The notes: generated by a model not told the origin, from the sequence alone. Numbered from the stretch's first letter, positions 1 through 5,714 are shown. The stretch: DNA of 6,930 bases from Chloroflexota bacterium (GCA_005880175.1 VBJR01000004.1:1-6930), one strand, 5' to 3'. Made by a program: numbers and translations.

Positions 1-592
1 GGCTTCTGGCCCGCGCATGCGGAAGGCGACGACGTCGTGCTGGAGAACGGGGTGCGCTTCCCGATGCTGCGGCAGCAGGTGGACCACGGCGACGACCGGC
101 CCAACCTGTCGCTGGCCGACTTCGTCGCGCCGGCCGGCGACCACGTGGGCGCGTTCGCCGTCACGGCCGGACTGGGGGCGGACGAGCTCGCGGCCCGATT
201 CGAGGCGGAGCACGACGACTACCGCGCGATCATCGCCAAGGCGCTGGCCGACCGGCTCGCGGAGGCGTTCGCGGAGCACCTGCACGCGGTCGCTCGCCGC
301 GAGTGGTACGCGCGCGGGGAGCGGCTCTCCAACGAGGACCTGATCGCCGAGCGCTACCGTGGCATCCGGCCGGCGTTCGGCTACCCGGCGTGCCCCGACC
401 ACACGGACAAGCGGCCGCTGTTCGACCTCCTGGGGGCGGAGCGGCTGGGCATCGAGCTGACCGAGTCGTTCGCGATGACGCCGGCGGCGTCCGTGTCGGG
501 GATCTACCTGGGCCACCCGGAGTCGCGCTACTTCACGGTGGGGAAGATGCTGGCTGCGGCCCAACCTGGGGTACGAGCCGCAGGAGGGCTGA
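1..592 (+). CDS. metH: Methionine synthase (cobalamin-dependent), C-terminal part, with frameshift near the 3' end
   Basis: This is the C-terminal activation (S-adenosylmethionine-binding) domain of MetH, which transfers a methyl group from methyl-tetrahydrofolate to homocysteine through cobalamin; the domain supports reductive reactivation of the cofactor in the cytoplasm. The gene enters from the left edge in frame 1. Diagnostic stretches are [51 protein letters not shown] (the SAM-binding signature) and [15 protein letters not shown]. After YFTVGKM (529-549) frame 1 loses family similarity and would run on to a stop at 790-792, antisense to the next gene. The expected MetH ending resumes one frame over at 551 as [13 protein letters not shown] with stop TGA 590-592. 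Compared from memory with E. coli MetH, about 21 residues (the RDQVEDYARRKG region) are missing, about 62 bp. The enzyme may be damaged, or this is an assembly error. Identity is very secure; the end coordinate depends on the frameshift reading. Confidence 0.93.
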
Positions 593-602
593 GGCCCGCC
601 CC

Positions 603-1109
603 CTACGCGCTGAGGAGCAGGTCCTCGCCGTTGGCGGGGACGATCTGGTCCCAGCGGACGACGAGCTCGGCCACCTCGCGGTCGGCGTGGCGGACGCGCA
701 TCTCGATCTGGTCGGTGAGGCGCAGGTGGGCGACCTCGGCGCAGTCGTGCAGGAAGGGAAAGACGACGGGCCGGACGAGGTTGGCCACGTAGTCGAGCAC
801 GCCGCTCGGGTCGGCGAGCTGGCGGCCCTCGCTCGAGCGGTCCTGGAACGCCATGACCAGCACCTCGTCGGTCAGGGCGACGGGCGGGGTCCAGCCGTGG
901 GCGGCCTGGACGAGGGCGGCGAGCATCCGGAGGCGGTCGGCGAGGCGGCGCATGGGCCGGGCCGGCCCCTCGATCCAGAGGGGCACGTCGCGCAGGGGCC
1001 GGAAGAGCGACTGCTCGGGATAGCGGGCGCTGAAGCCGAGCTCGGCCACCCCGGCGAACGGAGCCGGCACTTTGATGGTGATCTCATCGAGCGCGTTCGG
1101 CTGTCGCAT
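603..1109 (-). CDS. Hypothetical protein, 168 aa, not recognised
   Basis: I do not recognise a family. The product is soluble-looking, with no signal peptide or membrane segment, and rich in Arg, Leu, Val and acidic residues. It begins [18 protein letters not shown], has a middle helix-prone stretch ([23 protein letters not shown], about residues 52-74) and ends in alternating strand-like segments ([28 protein letters not shown]). The stop codon is TAG at 605-603, only 10 bp from the convergent metH stop. The ATG at 1109-1107 is preferred because an AAAGGGG motif ends 9 nt upstream; an in-frame ATG at 1133 has no such site. The open frame continues far upstream through the metallophosphoesterase gene, but that part is a shadow. 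It lies 158 bp downstream of the metallophosphoesterase, so it may be the last gene of that unit or have its own promoter (see 1132-1160). Confidence 0.72.
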   Translation of the reverse strand: MRQPNALDEITIKVPAPFAGVAELGFSARYPEQSLFRPLRDVPLWIEGPARPMRRLADRLRMLAALVQAAHGWTPPVALTDEVLVMAFQDRSSEGRQLADPSGVLDYVANLVRPVVFPFLHDCAEVAHLRLTDQIEMRVRHADREVAELVVRWDQIVPANGEDLLLSA

Positions 1110-1118
1110 CTGGCGGCA

Positions 1119-1125
1119 CCCCTTT
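1119..1125 (-). promoter_or_regulatory. Ribosome binding site deciding the start of the 168-aa protein
   Basis: On the minus strand AAAGGGG lies 9 nt before the ATG at 1109-1107. It falls downstream of the alternative in-frame ATG at 1133-1131, so it favours the shorter protein. Confidence 0.55.
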
Positions 1126-1131
1126 CTTTTC

Positions 1132-1160
1132 ATTAACGCACGGCGGGGGATGGTTGCCAA
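1132..1160 (-). promoter_or_regulatory. Candidate sigma-70-type promoter for the 168-aa protein
   Basis: Minus strand: TTGGCA (1160-1155) and GTTAAT (1137-1132) are separated by exactly 17 bp, 22 bp upstream of the ATG at 1109. This is one of the few AT-richer spots in the region. The TTGGCA box overlaps a perfect short palindrome, GGTTGCCAACC (1152-1162), which could be an operator half-turn or chance. The match is weak at the -10 box, so this is tentative. Confidence 0.3.
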
Positions 1161-1205
1161 CCGTGTAGAAGTGCCGATTCGGTGGGAGCGCGATTTGGTG
1201 GGCTG

Positions 1206-1253
1206 GCGCCGGCGGAGTGGGCGACGGGGCCAGGGGACCCCGCCGCCCGGCGC
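1206..1253 (-). terminator. GC-rich hairpin after the metallophosphoesterase gene
   Basis: GCGCCGG (1206-1212) and CCGGCGC (1247-1253) are perfect inverted repeats, and the interior can pair further (ACGGGG with CCCCG-type segments). It starts 15 bp past the stop codon of the metallophosphoesterase. No T-run follows on the minus strand, so it is a possible factor-dependent terminator, attenuator or mRNA 3'-end stabiliser rather than a classical intrinsic terminator. Confidence 0.3.
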
Positions 1254-1267
1254 TGAAGGGGGAGAAC

Positions 1268-2194
1268 CTACGGCGTCAGCGGGTCGTCGATGACCGCGAC
1301 CCGGCCGTTCCGCGCCGTGTAGCGCGCCTCGGTGATGCCCAGGGCCTGGTGCAGCTGCGTCGAGGGCACCGTCAGCGGGCCCGGGTTGGGGGCCGCCCCG
1401 GGGGCCGGCTGGGGGAAGGCGGTCGCCCGGGCCGTGTGGAACGTCACGTTGCCCTCGACCTTGCTCATGACCTGGTGGACGTGGCCGTTCAGGCACGTCA
1501 CCGCCGCGAAGCGCTTCATCATGCCCAGCGCCTGGGTGGCGTCGTCCGTGGACCAGCCCCACGTCGGGTACATCGCGAACAGCGGCACGTGGGCGAACAC
1601 CACGATCGGGGTCTCGCTGGACAGCCCGGCCAGGTCCCTGCGGATCCAGTCGAGCTGGTCGGCGCCGAGGTGGCCCATCCCCTGCGTCGCGACCGAGTTG
1701 ACCAGCGCCAGGAAGTGCACGCCGTTCACGTCGAAGCTGTAGTAGCCCGTTCCCTTCGACTGGGCGCCGAACATCGCGAGGTACGCCTTGTCGTCCCCGG
1801 CCGCCGCGTCGTGCTCGCCGGGCACCTGGAACACGGAGCCGGCCCGGATCGTGCCCAGCATCTGCTTGACCGTGTCGAACTGGTCGGCGGTGGACGTGTG
1901 GGTGAGGTCGCCCGTGTGCATCACGAACGCCGGTTGCGACGGCAGCGCGGCGATCTGCTGGATGGCCAGCCCGAACGTGCCCGTCACGTCCTGGTTGGCC
2001 GGGCCCCGGAACCCGATGTGGCTGTCGCTGACCTGCACGAAGTACAGGTCGCGCGTCGGATGGCCCGACGCCTTCGGCTGGCCGGCGCCCAGCTCGCAGC
2101 CGCTGAGCAGGCCGCCGGTCACCGTCCAGACCACGCCGGTGCCGGCCCACGCCATGCACTTCAGGAAGCCGCGGCGATCGATCTCCGGAGTCAT
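1268..2194 (-). CDS. Tat-exported metallophosphoesterase (calcineurin-like)
   Basis: A 308-aa calcineurin-like phosphoesterase, predicted to use a dinuclear metal centre outside the cytoplasmic membrane; the substrate is unknown. The N-terminus carries a twin-arginine motif (RRGFLK, residues 7-12), a hydrophobic stretch and a lipobox LSGC with Cys33, so it is probably a Tat-exported lipoprotein. The metal-site motifs are in order: DSH (D57, H59), GDLTH (D96), GEHD (127-130), a His in FAHVP (H202) and GHVH (H238, H240). The usual GNHD/E is GEHD here; I recall related Tat metallophosphoesterases with the same change, so it looks like a subfamily trait rather than damage. The start ATG has GGAGG 5 nt upstream. 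It lies 13 bp after the cupredoxin stop, so the two are almost certainly cotranscribed, consistent with a shared envelope function. Confidence 0.93.
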   Translation of the reverse strand: MTPEIDRRGFLKCMAWAGTGVVWTVTGGLLSGCELGAGQPKASGHPTRDLYFVQVSDSHIGFRGPANQDVTGTFGLAIQQIAALPSQPAFVMHTGDLTHTSTADQFDTVKQMLGTIRAGSVFQVPGEHDAAAGDDKAYLAMFGAQSKGTGYYSFDVNGVHFLALVNSVATQGMGHLGADQLDWIRRDLAGLSSETPIVVFAHVPLFAMYPTWGWSTDDATQALGMMKRFAAVTCLNGHVHQVMSKVEGNVTFHTARATAFPQPAPGAAPNPGPLTVPSTQLHQALGITEARYTARNGRVAVIDDPLTP

Positions 2195-2207
2195 CTGTTC
2201 CTCCCCA

Positions 2208-2615
2208 TCAACCGGCGGTCACCACGACCACCCCCCGCATGTAGGGATGGATCGTGCAGAGGTACGAGTACGTGCCCGGCTGGGCGAACGTGTGCGTGAA
2301 CGTGTCGCCGTTCTGCAGCGGCTGCGACGCCGGCGAACCGGCGATGGCCACGGTGTGGGCGTCCTCGTCCTGGTTGGTCCACGTGACGGTGGATCCCGCC
2401 TTCACCGTGATGGCGGCCGGGCTGAACGCGAAGTTGGCGATGCCGACCGACGTGGTCGCCACCGGGCTTGCCGTCACGGCCGGCGCGGGCGGCGACTTGG
2501 GCGCGGGCGGTGCTGCCGCCGCCGCGGGTTGCGGGCTGCCGCCGCAGGCCGACAGCGTCAGCGCGACGCCCGCGGCGGTCGCCGCGAGCAGCGAGCGAAT
2601 CGTTCGTCCTGACAC
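2208..2615 (-). CDS. Cupredoxin lipoprotein, amicyanin/plastocyanin-like
   Basis: A 135-aa blue (type 1) copper protein, an extracytoplasmic one-electron carrier. From the chosen GTG (2615-2613) it has a short lipoprotein signal (basic SGRTIR, hydrophobic LLAATAAGVALTL, lipobox LSAC with Cys24), then an Ala/Pro-rich linker of about 30 residues, then the cupredoxin fold. The copper ligands are visible: H87 in DAHTV, and C120, H123 and M126 in the loop LCTIHPYMRG. This is the short amicyanin-type C-x2-H-x2-M loop. The reading frame stays open upstream into the Rieske gene; I chose this GTG because it gives a normal-length signal peptide, although no good Shine-Dalgarno precedes it. A GTG pair about 27 codons upstream is the alternative. 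Neighbours: Rieske upstream (101-bp gap), metallophosphoesterase 13 bp downstream. Electron partners are unknown; the Rieske protein is an obvious candidate by inference. Confidence 0.92.
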   Translation of the reverse strand: MSGRTIRSLLAATAAGVALTLSACGGSPQPAAAAAPPAPKSPPAPAVTASPVATTSVGIANFAFSPAAITVKAGSTVTWTNQDEDAHTVAIAGSPASQPLQNGDTFTHTFAQPGTYSYLCTIHPYMRGVVVVTAG

Positions 2616-2658
2616 GTACCGAGCTACGGACCGCGTTACGAGCCGCCGCTCGGCCGGA

Positions 2659-2709
2659 ATCCACCGATCGTTCGCGGTCAGGTCCACCACGGTCGCTCGC
2701 GCGGTGGAT
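2659..2709. repeat. Inverted repeat in the gap before the cupredoxin gene
   Basis: ATCCACCG (2659-2666) and CGGTGGAT (2702-2709) are perfect 8-bp inverted repeats 35 bp apart; a third copy of the core, TCCACC, sits between them at 2683-2688. They lie between the Rieske stop and the cupredoxin start, in the longest gap of the otherwise tight gene run. This could be an RNA hairpin that sets cupredoxin expression or a protein-binding site; chance is possible in such GC-rich DNA. Confidence 0.35.
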
Positions 2710-2716
2710 CCCGGGC

Positions 2717-3376
2717 TCAGACCGTGAGCACCTCGACCTGGCCATCCCGCACGCGGGTGTGGAGCCACGGCAGCGGCGCCGGCGCCTGGGGCAGCTCGTG
2801 CTCCAGCACCGAGCCGTCGAGGCCGAACGTGGTCCGGTGGCACGGGCACGCCAGCCGGCCGCCGGCAGCCTCGTGGAGGAGGCAGCCGAGGTGCGTGCAC
2901 GTGGCCGAGTAGGCGCGGTACTGGCCGTCCCGGTTGACCACGAACCCCTCCACGGCGTCCGTCGAGAACCGGACGGCGCGGCCCGGCGCCACGGCCGCGG
3001 CGGCCAGCACGGGCTGCCACGTGGCACCTCCGGGCACCAGCTCGCGGCTCCCCGCGCCGGCCAGCGCGCGGTCGCCGGCGATCCCGGCGGCCCCGCCGGC
3101 CACGGCGGCGGCCGCCGCCGTGCCCGCGCCCAGCAGCAGCCGGCGCCGGGTCAGCGACCGATCGCGCGGCTCGCCGCTCAGCTCCTCGCGGAGCCGGCGG
3201 CCCAGCCGGTCCACGAACACCGGGTCGGGCAGGTCGGCGCCGAGCCGGGCCGACCGCAGCTCCGCCGCCGCCCGCATGGCGGCCAGCTCCTCAGGTGTGG
3301 CCCGGAAGCGGCGCGGCCGGCGGTTCCGGAGCAGGTCCTCCACGAAGCGGCCGACCCGCCGGTCCGGCCGCATCAC
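2717..3376 (-). CDS. Membrane-anchored Rieske [2Fe-2S] protein with anti-sigma-like N-terminal extension
   Basis: A 219-aa protein. The C-terminal half (about 105-219) is a Rieske domain: CTHLGC (C160, H162, C165) and CPCH (C177, C179, H180). C160, H162, C177 and H180 are the cluster ligands; C165 and C179 match the disulfide pair of high-potential bc1/b6f-type Rieske proteins. A Tat-like TRRR (76-79) precedes an Ala/Gly-rich hydrophobic segment (80-100), so the domain should lie outside the membrane as a Tat-anchored protein. Unusually, about 73 residues precede the twin arginines: Arg-rich and helical ([14 protein letters not shown], then [13 protein letters not shown]), presumably cytoplasmic. 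The GTG start at 3376 overlaps the sigma-factor stop by 4 bp (GTGA), with GGAGG 7 nt upstream; ATG at 3373 is the alternative. Overlap with a sigma gene plus this topology suggests an anti-sigma factor (inference). No cytochrome b gene is nearby, which argues against a bc complex subunit. Confidence 0.92.
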   Translation of the reverse strand: MMRPDRRVGRFVEDLLRNRRPRRFRATPEELAAMRAAAELRSARLGADLPDPVFVDRLGRRLREELSGEPRDRSLTRRRLLLGAGTAAAAAVAGGAAGIAGDRALAGAGSRELVPGGATWQPVLAAAAVAPGRAVRFSTDAVEGFVVNRDGQYRAYSATCTHLGCLLHEAAGGRLACPCHRTTFGLDGSVLEHELPQAPAPLPWLHTRVRDGQVEVLTV

Positions 3377-3906
3377 TCGCCGTCCTCCGACAGCTCGGCC
3401 GCCCGGCGGAGGGCGCGGTGCTGCAGCACGCGGGCGTTGCCGGCCGTCACGCCCATCTCGGCCGCCGCCTGGCGGACCGAGAGGCCGCGCAGGAAGCGGA
3501 GCTCCAGGATCTGGCGGAAGCGCTCGGGGAGCCTGGCCAGCAGCCGTGTGGCCCGGCCGCCGTCGCCCGCCGCGGGCTCGGGCATCGCCACGGTGACATC
3601 CTCGGGGAGCGGCGCCGCCGGCGGGGCGGCGTAGTGGCGGCGCCAGTGGTCGGCGACCACGGTCCGCGCCGTCGCGCCCAGGTACGAGCGCACGCTCGCG
3701 ACGGGCGCGGGGAGCTTCAGGCGGGGGAGGGCGGCGAGGAACACCTCTTCCGCGAGGTCCTCGGCGTCCGGCCGGTTGCCCACCTGCCGGAAGACGAGCC
3801 GGTACACGGCCACGACGTTGTCTGCATACACGGACTCCCAGTCGGCGTACGAGCCTCCGGCCACGACACGCAGGCGCGCTGGGGGAGCCGGGTCAGGCGC
3901 TGACAT
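3373..3906 (-). CDS. ECF-type RNA polymerase sigma factor
   Basis: A 177-aa group 4 sigma-70 factor, directing RNA polymerase to a small set of promoters, typically in response to envelope stress. The sigma2 region spans about residues 23-92 ([17 protein letters not shown], then [17 protein letters not shown] and [16 protein letters not shown]), followed by a short Pro/Ala linker and sigma4 at about 118-172 ([21 protein letters not shown], then the helix-turn-helix [20 protein letters not shown]). Length and domain order are those of a minimal ECF factor with no C-terminal extension. The ATG at 3906-3904 has AGGAG directly abutting it, too close to be a good ribosome site, so the start is uncertain; a GTG 14 codons in is possible. 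The gene begins 26 bp after the TetR stop and overlaps the Rieske gene by 4 bp, the usual arrangement for a sigma and its anti-sigma. I see no clear ECF-type GGAAC promoter upstream. Confidence 0.92.
   Translation of the reverse strand: MSAPDPAPPARLRVVAGGSYADWESVYADNVVAVYRLVFRQVGNRPDAEDLAEEVFLAALPRLKLPAPVASVRSYLGATARTVVADHWRRHYAAPPAAPLPEDVTVAMPEPAAGDGGRATRLLARLPERFRQILELRFLRGLSVRQAAAEMGVTAGNARVLQHRALRRAAELSEDGE
3384..3388 (-). promoter_or_regulatory. Ribosome binding site for the Rieske protein inside the sigma gene
   Basis: GGAGG on the minus strand, within the last codons of the sigma gene, 7 nt before GTG 3376 and 10 nt before the alternative ATG 3373. The spacing favours the GTG and implies translational coupling of the two genes. 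Confidence 0.55.
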
Positions 3907-3932
3907 CTCCTGTGGAGAGGTACGGCAGCCCG

Positions 3933-4574
3933 TTACGCACCGGGCCGGTGGGCGCGCAGGAACATGCGGACGTTGGGGATGACGATGTCGTCCACCTCGG
4001 CGTCGCTGAGCTCGATCGTCCCCAGCAGCGAGCGGTTGTACGCGGGGTTCGTGACGAGCAGGGCGAGCTGCTCGGCGGCCCGCTCGGGGTCGGGGACGTC
4101 CAGGCGGCCGCGCTCGGAGAGCGCCGCCAGCGTCCGCACGAGCCGGGTCCGCGACCGGAGGGGACCGGCCTCGGCCCAGCCCAGCATGATCCCGGGGTGG
4201 CGCTGCGCCTCGGCGATGACCAGGCGGCGCAGGGCGGAGGCGTCCTCGCGGAGGAACAGCCGGACCCAGCGGCGCGCCAGCTCGACGAAGTCGCGCTCCA
4301 GGTCGTCCGACTCGAGGATGGCGTCGCCCAGCGCCTCGTCGAACTCGGCCTCCACGGAGGCCAGTGTGTTCCTGACGACCGCCAGGAACAGGTGCTCCTT
4401 GTCCTCGAAGTGGTTGTAGATCGTCCGCTTGGAGACGCCCGCCGTGCCCGCGATGGCGTCGATGCTGGCGCCCGCGTACCCCTCGCGCAGGAAGACGTCC
4501 GCCGCCGCCGCCAGGATCGCCCGGTGCTTGACGTGCGAGCCCCGCAGCTCCACGTCGAAAATGGGATGCCTCAA
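3933..4574 (-). CDS. TetR/AcrR-family transcriptional regulator
   Basis: A 213-aa ligand-responsive repressor-type regulator. The N-terminal DNA-binding domain is clear: [20 protein letters not shown] (16-35), then the helix-turn-helix [20 protein letters not shown] (37-56) and EDKEHLF. The rest (about 70-213) is the all-helical ligand-binding/dimerisation domain; its length is normal for the family and the ligand cannot be predicted. No good Shine-Dalgarno sequence precedes either possible start: TTG at 4574-4572, touching the palindromic operator, or GTG at 4553-4551 (206 aa). A TACACT -10-like box 11 nt before the TTG would fit a leaderless message. It is divergent from the four-helix membrane protein with only 39 bp between starts, so autoregulation and control of that gene are likely. 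The sigma gene follows 26 bp after its stop, so the operator may also govern the redox cluster. Confidence 0.93.
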   Translation of the reverse strand: MRHPIFDVELRGSHVKHRAILAAAADVFLREGYAGASIDAIAGTAGVSKRTIYNHFEDKEHLFLAVVRNTLASVEAEFDEALGDAILESDDLERDFVELARRWVRLFLREDASALRRLVIAEAQRHPGIMLGWAEAGPLRSRTRLVRTLAALSERGRLDVPDPERAAEQLALLVTNPAYNRSLLGTIELSDAEVDDIVIPNVRMFLRAHRPGA

Positions 4575-4585
4575 CTACACCGTGT

Positions 4586-4591
4586 AGTGTA
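4586..4591 (-). promoter_or_regulatory. Candidate -10 box for the TetR gene
   Basis: TACACT (TAnnnT type) on the minus strand, 11 nt upstream of TTG 4574, embedded in the operator. The spacing would place the transcript start at or next to the start codon. There is no convincing -35 box. Confidence 0.3.
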
Positions 4592-4597
4592 GTTATG

Positions 4598-4603
4598 TAA
4601 ACT
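4598..4603 (+). promoter_or_regulatory. Candidate -10 box for the divergent membrane protein
   Basis: TAAACT (TAnnnT type) lies 10 nt before GTG 4614, again inside the operator and with no recognisable -35 box. It would give a leaderless transcript, in keeping with the lack of any ribosome binding site before the GTG. Confidence 0.3.
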
Positions 4604-4613
4604 ACACGGTGTA

Positions 4614-5102
4614 GTGCAAGTCTTGTATCCGTACATCGTCCTGGTGCACGTGCTGGGAGCGTTCGGGTTCGCCCTCGCGCACGGCGGCTCGGCCCTGACC
4701 GCGTTCCGGATCCGGGCCGAGCGCGAGCCGCAGCGGATCGCCGCGCTGCTGGACCTGTCCGCCTGGACGCTGGGCCTGTCGTACGCCAGCCTGCTCGTCC
4801 TGCTGGCCGCCGGCATCGCGGCGGGCGTCATGGGCGGCTGGTTCGGGCAGGCGTGGATCTGGACGGCGCTCGGCGTGCTCGTCGCCGTGACGGTCACCAT
4901 GCTGGCGTACGCCGCGCCCTACTACCAGCGGGTCCGGCAGGCGATCGGCCAGGTCGGCCGCGGGCGCGGCCCCGCGCCGGCGCCGGTCTCAGCGGCCGAG
5001 CTGGCAGCCCTCCTCGACTCGCGGCGGCCCGAGCGCATCGCCGCCATCGGCAGCGCCGGCCTGCTCCTGATCCTGTGGCTCATGGTGCTCAAGCCCTTCT
5101 GA
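4614..5102 (+). CDS. Four-helix integral membrane protein, DUF2269-like
   Basis: A 162-aa polytopic membrane protein with four likely transmembrane helices: about 6-30 ([19 protein letters not shown]), 50-74, 80-104 and 143-159 (the last ending LWLMVLKPF at the C-terminus). Between helices 1 and 2 is a charged loop ([11 protein letters not shown]); between 3 and 4 a longer polar loop with an Ala/Pro stretch. H12 and H23 lie in helix 1. The pattern resembles small DUF2269-type proteins, whose function is unknown to me; the assignment is from memory of the general pattern and not secure. GTG 4614 overlaps the outer edge of the right-hand operator and lacks a Shine-Dalgarno; TTG 4623 is the alternative. 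The divergent TetR gene suggests it is the regulator's direct target, perhaps a transport or membrane-stress function. Its last 114 bp overlap coaE antisense. Confidence 0.85.
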   Translation: MQVLYPYIVLVHVLGAFGFALAHGGSALTAFRIRAEREPQRIAALLDLSAWTLGLSYASLLVLLAAGIAAGVMGGWFGQAWIWTALGVLVAVTVTMLAYAAPYYQRVRQAIGQVGRGRGPAPAPVSAAELAALLDSRRPERIAAIGSAGLLLILWLMVLKPF

Positions 5103-5687
5103 CAGCCGCCGCCACACCCGCTCCACCTCGCGCCGGAGCTCGTCCAGGTCCCCCGTGTTCTCGATCACGTGGGTGGCCAGCCGCCGCTTCTCGTCGATCG
5201 GCAGCTGCGCCGCCATCCGGGCCCGCGCCGCCTCCTCGGTCATGCCGCGCAGCTCGACCAGCCGCCTGACCTGCACGGCCTCGGGGGCGTAGACGAGCAC
5301 CACCGTCTCGAAGGCGCCGGCGCCCCGCGCCTCGAACAGCAGCGGGATGTCCATCACCACCAGCGGGTCCCCGCGCTCGACCGCCTCCTGCTGCCGCTCG
5401 GCCATCCACTGCCGGACCAGCGGGTGCACGATCGCGTTGAGGCGGGCCCTCGCCTCCGCGTCGCGGAACGCGATGTCCGCCAGGCGAGCCCGGTCCAGCT
5501 CGCCGCCGGCCGTCAGGATGCCCGGGCCGAACTCGGCGGCGAGCAGGCGCAGCCCCTCGCTGCCCGGCGCCTGGACCGCCCTCGTCGCCTCGTCGGCGTC
5601 GATGACGGTGGCGCCGAGGTCGCGCAGCATCGCCGACACGGTGCTCTTGCCGGTGCCGATGCCACCGGTCAGTCCGACGATCTTCAC
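4989..5687 (-). CDS. coaE: Dephospho-CoA kinase
   Basis: Catalyses the last step of coenzyme A synthesis, ATP-dependent phosphorylation of the 3'-hydroxyl of dephospho-CoA, in the cytoplasm. Motifs of the family are all present: P-loop GGIGTGKST (8-16), VIDADE (28-33), the HP of IVHPLV (88-89), VMDIPLLFE (111-119), LVYAPEAVQVRRL and the lid region QLPIDEKRRLATHVIENTG (161-179). The start is GTG 5687-5685, since GGAGGAG ends 8 nt upstream and the protein then begins VKIVGLTGG as in the family; the frame stays open to 5915 but that part is non-coding. At 232 aa it is longer than usual (about 200). The kinase should finish near residue 195; the remaining tail (about 35 residues, Gln/Glu/Gly-rich) lies antisense to the membrane-protein gene and has no recognisable function, so it may be read-through tail. 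Confidence 0.95.
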   Translation of the reverse strand: MKIVGLTGGIGTGKSTVSAMLRDLGATVIDADEATRAVQAPGSEGLRLLAAEFGPGILTAGGELDRARLADIAFRDAEARARLNAIVHPLVRQWMAERQQEAVERGDPLVVMDIPLLFEARGAGAFETVVLVYAPEAVQVRRLVELRGMTEEAARARMAAQLPIDEKRRLATHVIENTGDLDELRREVERVWRRLSEGLEHHEPQDQEQAGAADGGDALGPPRVEEGCQLGR

Positions 5688-5695
5688 AAGGGCGG

Positions 5696-5702
5696 CTCCT
5701 CC
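5696..5702 (-). promoter_or_regulatory. Ribosome binding site fixing the coaE start
   Basis: GGAGGAG on the minus strand, 8 nt before GTG 5687. It is the strongest Shine-Dalgarno of the region and rules out the much longer open frame that extends to 5915. Confidence 0.7.
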
Positions 5703-5714
5703 GAGCGTGCTGAG

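Larger units (their letters stand above)
4574..4615. promoter_or_regulatory. Multi-palindrome operator between tetR-type gene and divergent membrane protein
   Basis: Two perfect 15-bp palindromes with one central base, ACTACACCGTGTAGT (4574-4588, centre 4581) and ACTACACGGTGTAGT (4601-4615, centre 4608), have centres 27 bp apart. Between and overlapping them is a third inverted repeat, GTGTAGTT (4587-4594) and AACTACAC (4600-4607), with a 5-bp spacer. Counted as 7-bp half-sites there are five: ACTACAC at 4574 and 4601, GTGTAGT at 4582, 4587 and 4609. The array fills the whole gap between the two divergent start codons and covers both candidate promoters. It is the probable binding site of the adjacent TetR protein, repressing both directions. 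Confidence 0.85.

Noticed and set aside
593..792. Extension of metH in frame 1 to a stop at 790-792
   Set aside because: The translated tail has no MetH similarity and lies antisense to the next gene; the true family ending is found in another frame at 551-592.
603..2159. A continuous 518-aa minus-strand open frame spanning the hypothetical and the metallophosphoesterase regions
   Set aside because: Only the last 168 residues look like protein; the rest is Arg/Gly/Pro-rich shadow of the metallophosphoesterase in another frame, and a ribosome site supports the start at 1109.
1217..2299. A 360-aa plus-strand open frame opposite the metallophosphoesterase
   Set aside because: Its translation is Arg/Gly/Val/His-rich antisense with no motif, while the minus strand carries a complete, motif-rich enzyme.
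2616..3020. Long upstream extension of the cupredoxin frame into the Rieske gene
   Set aside because: It is a shadow of the Rieske coding region; a lipoprotein signal peptide begins properly at GTG 2615.
2717..3376. Rieske protein as a subunit of a cytochrome bc complex
   Set aside because: No cytochrome b or c1 gene is nearby, and the long N-terminal extension plus sigma-gene overlap do not fit that role; not excluded formally.
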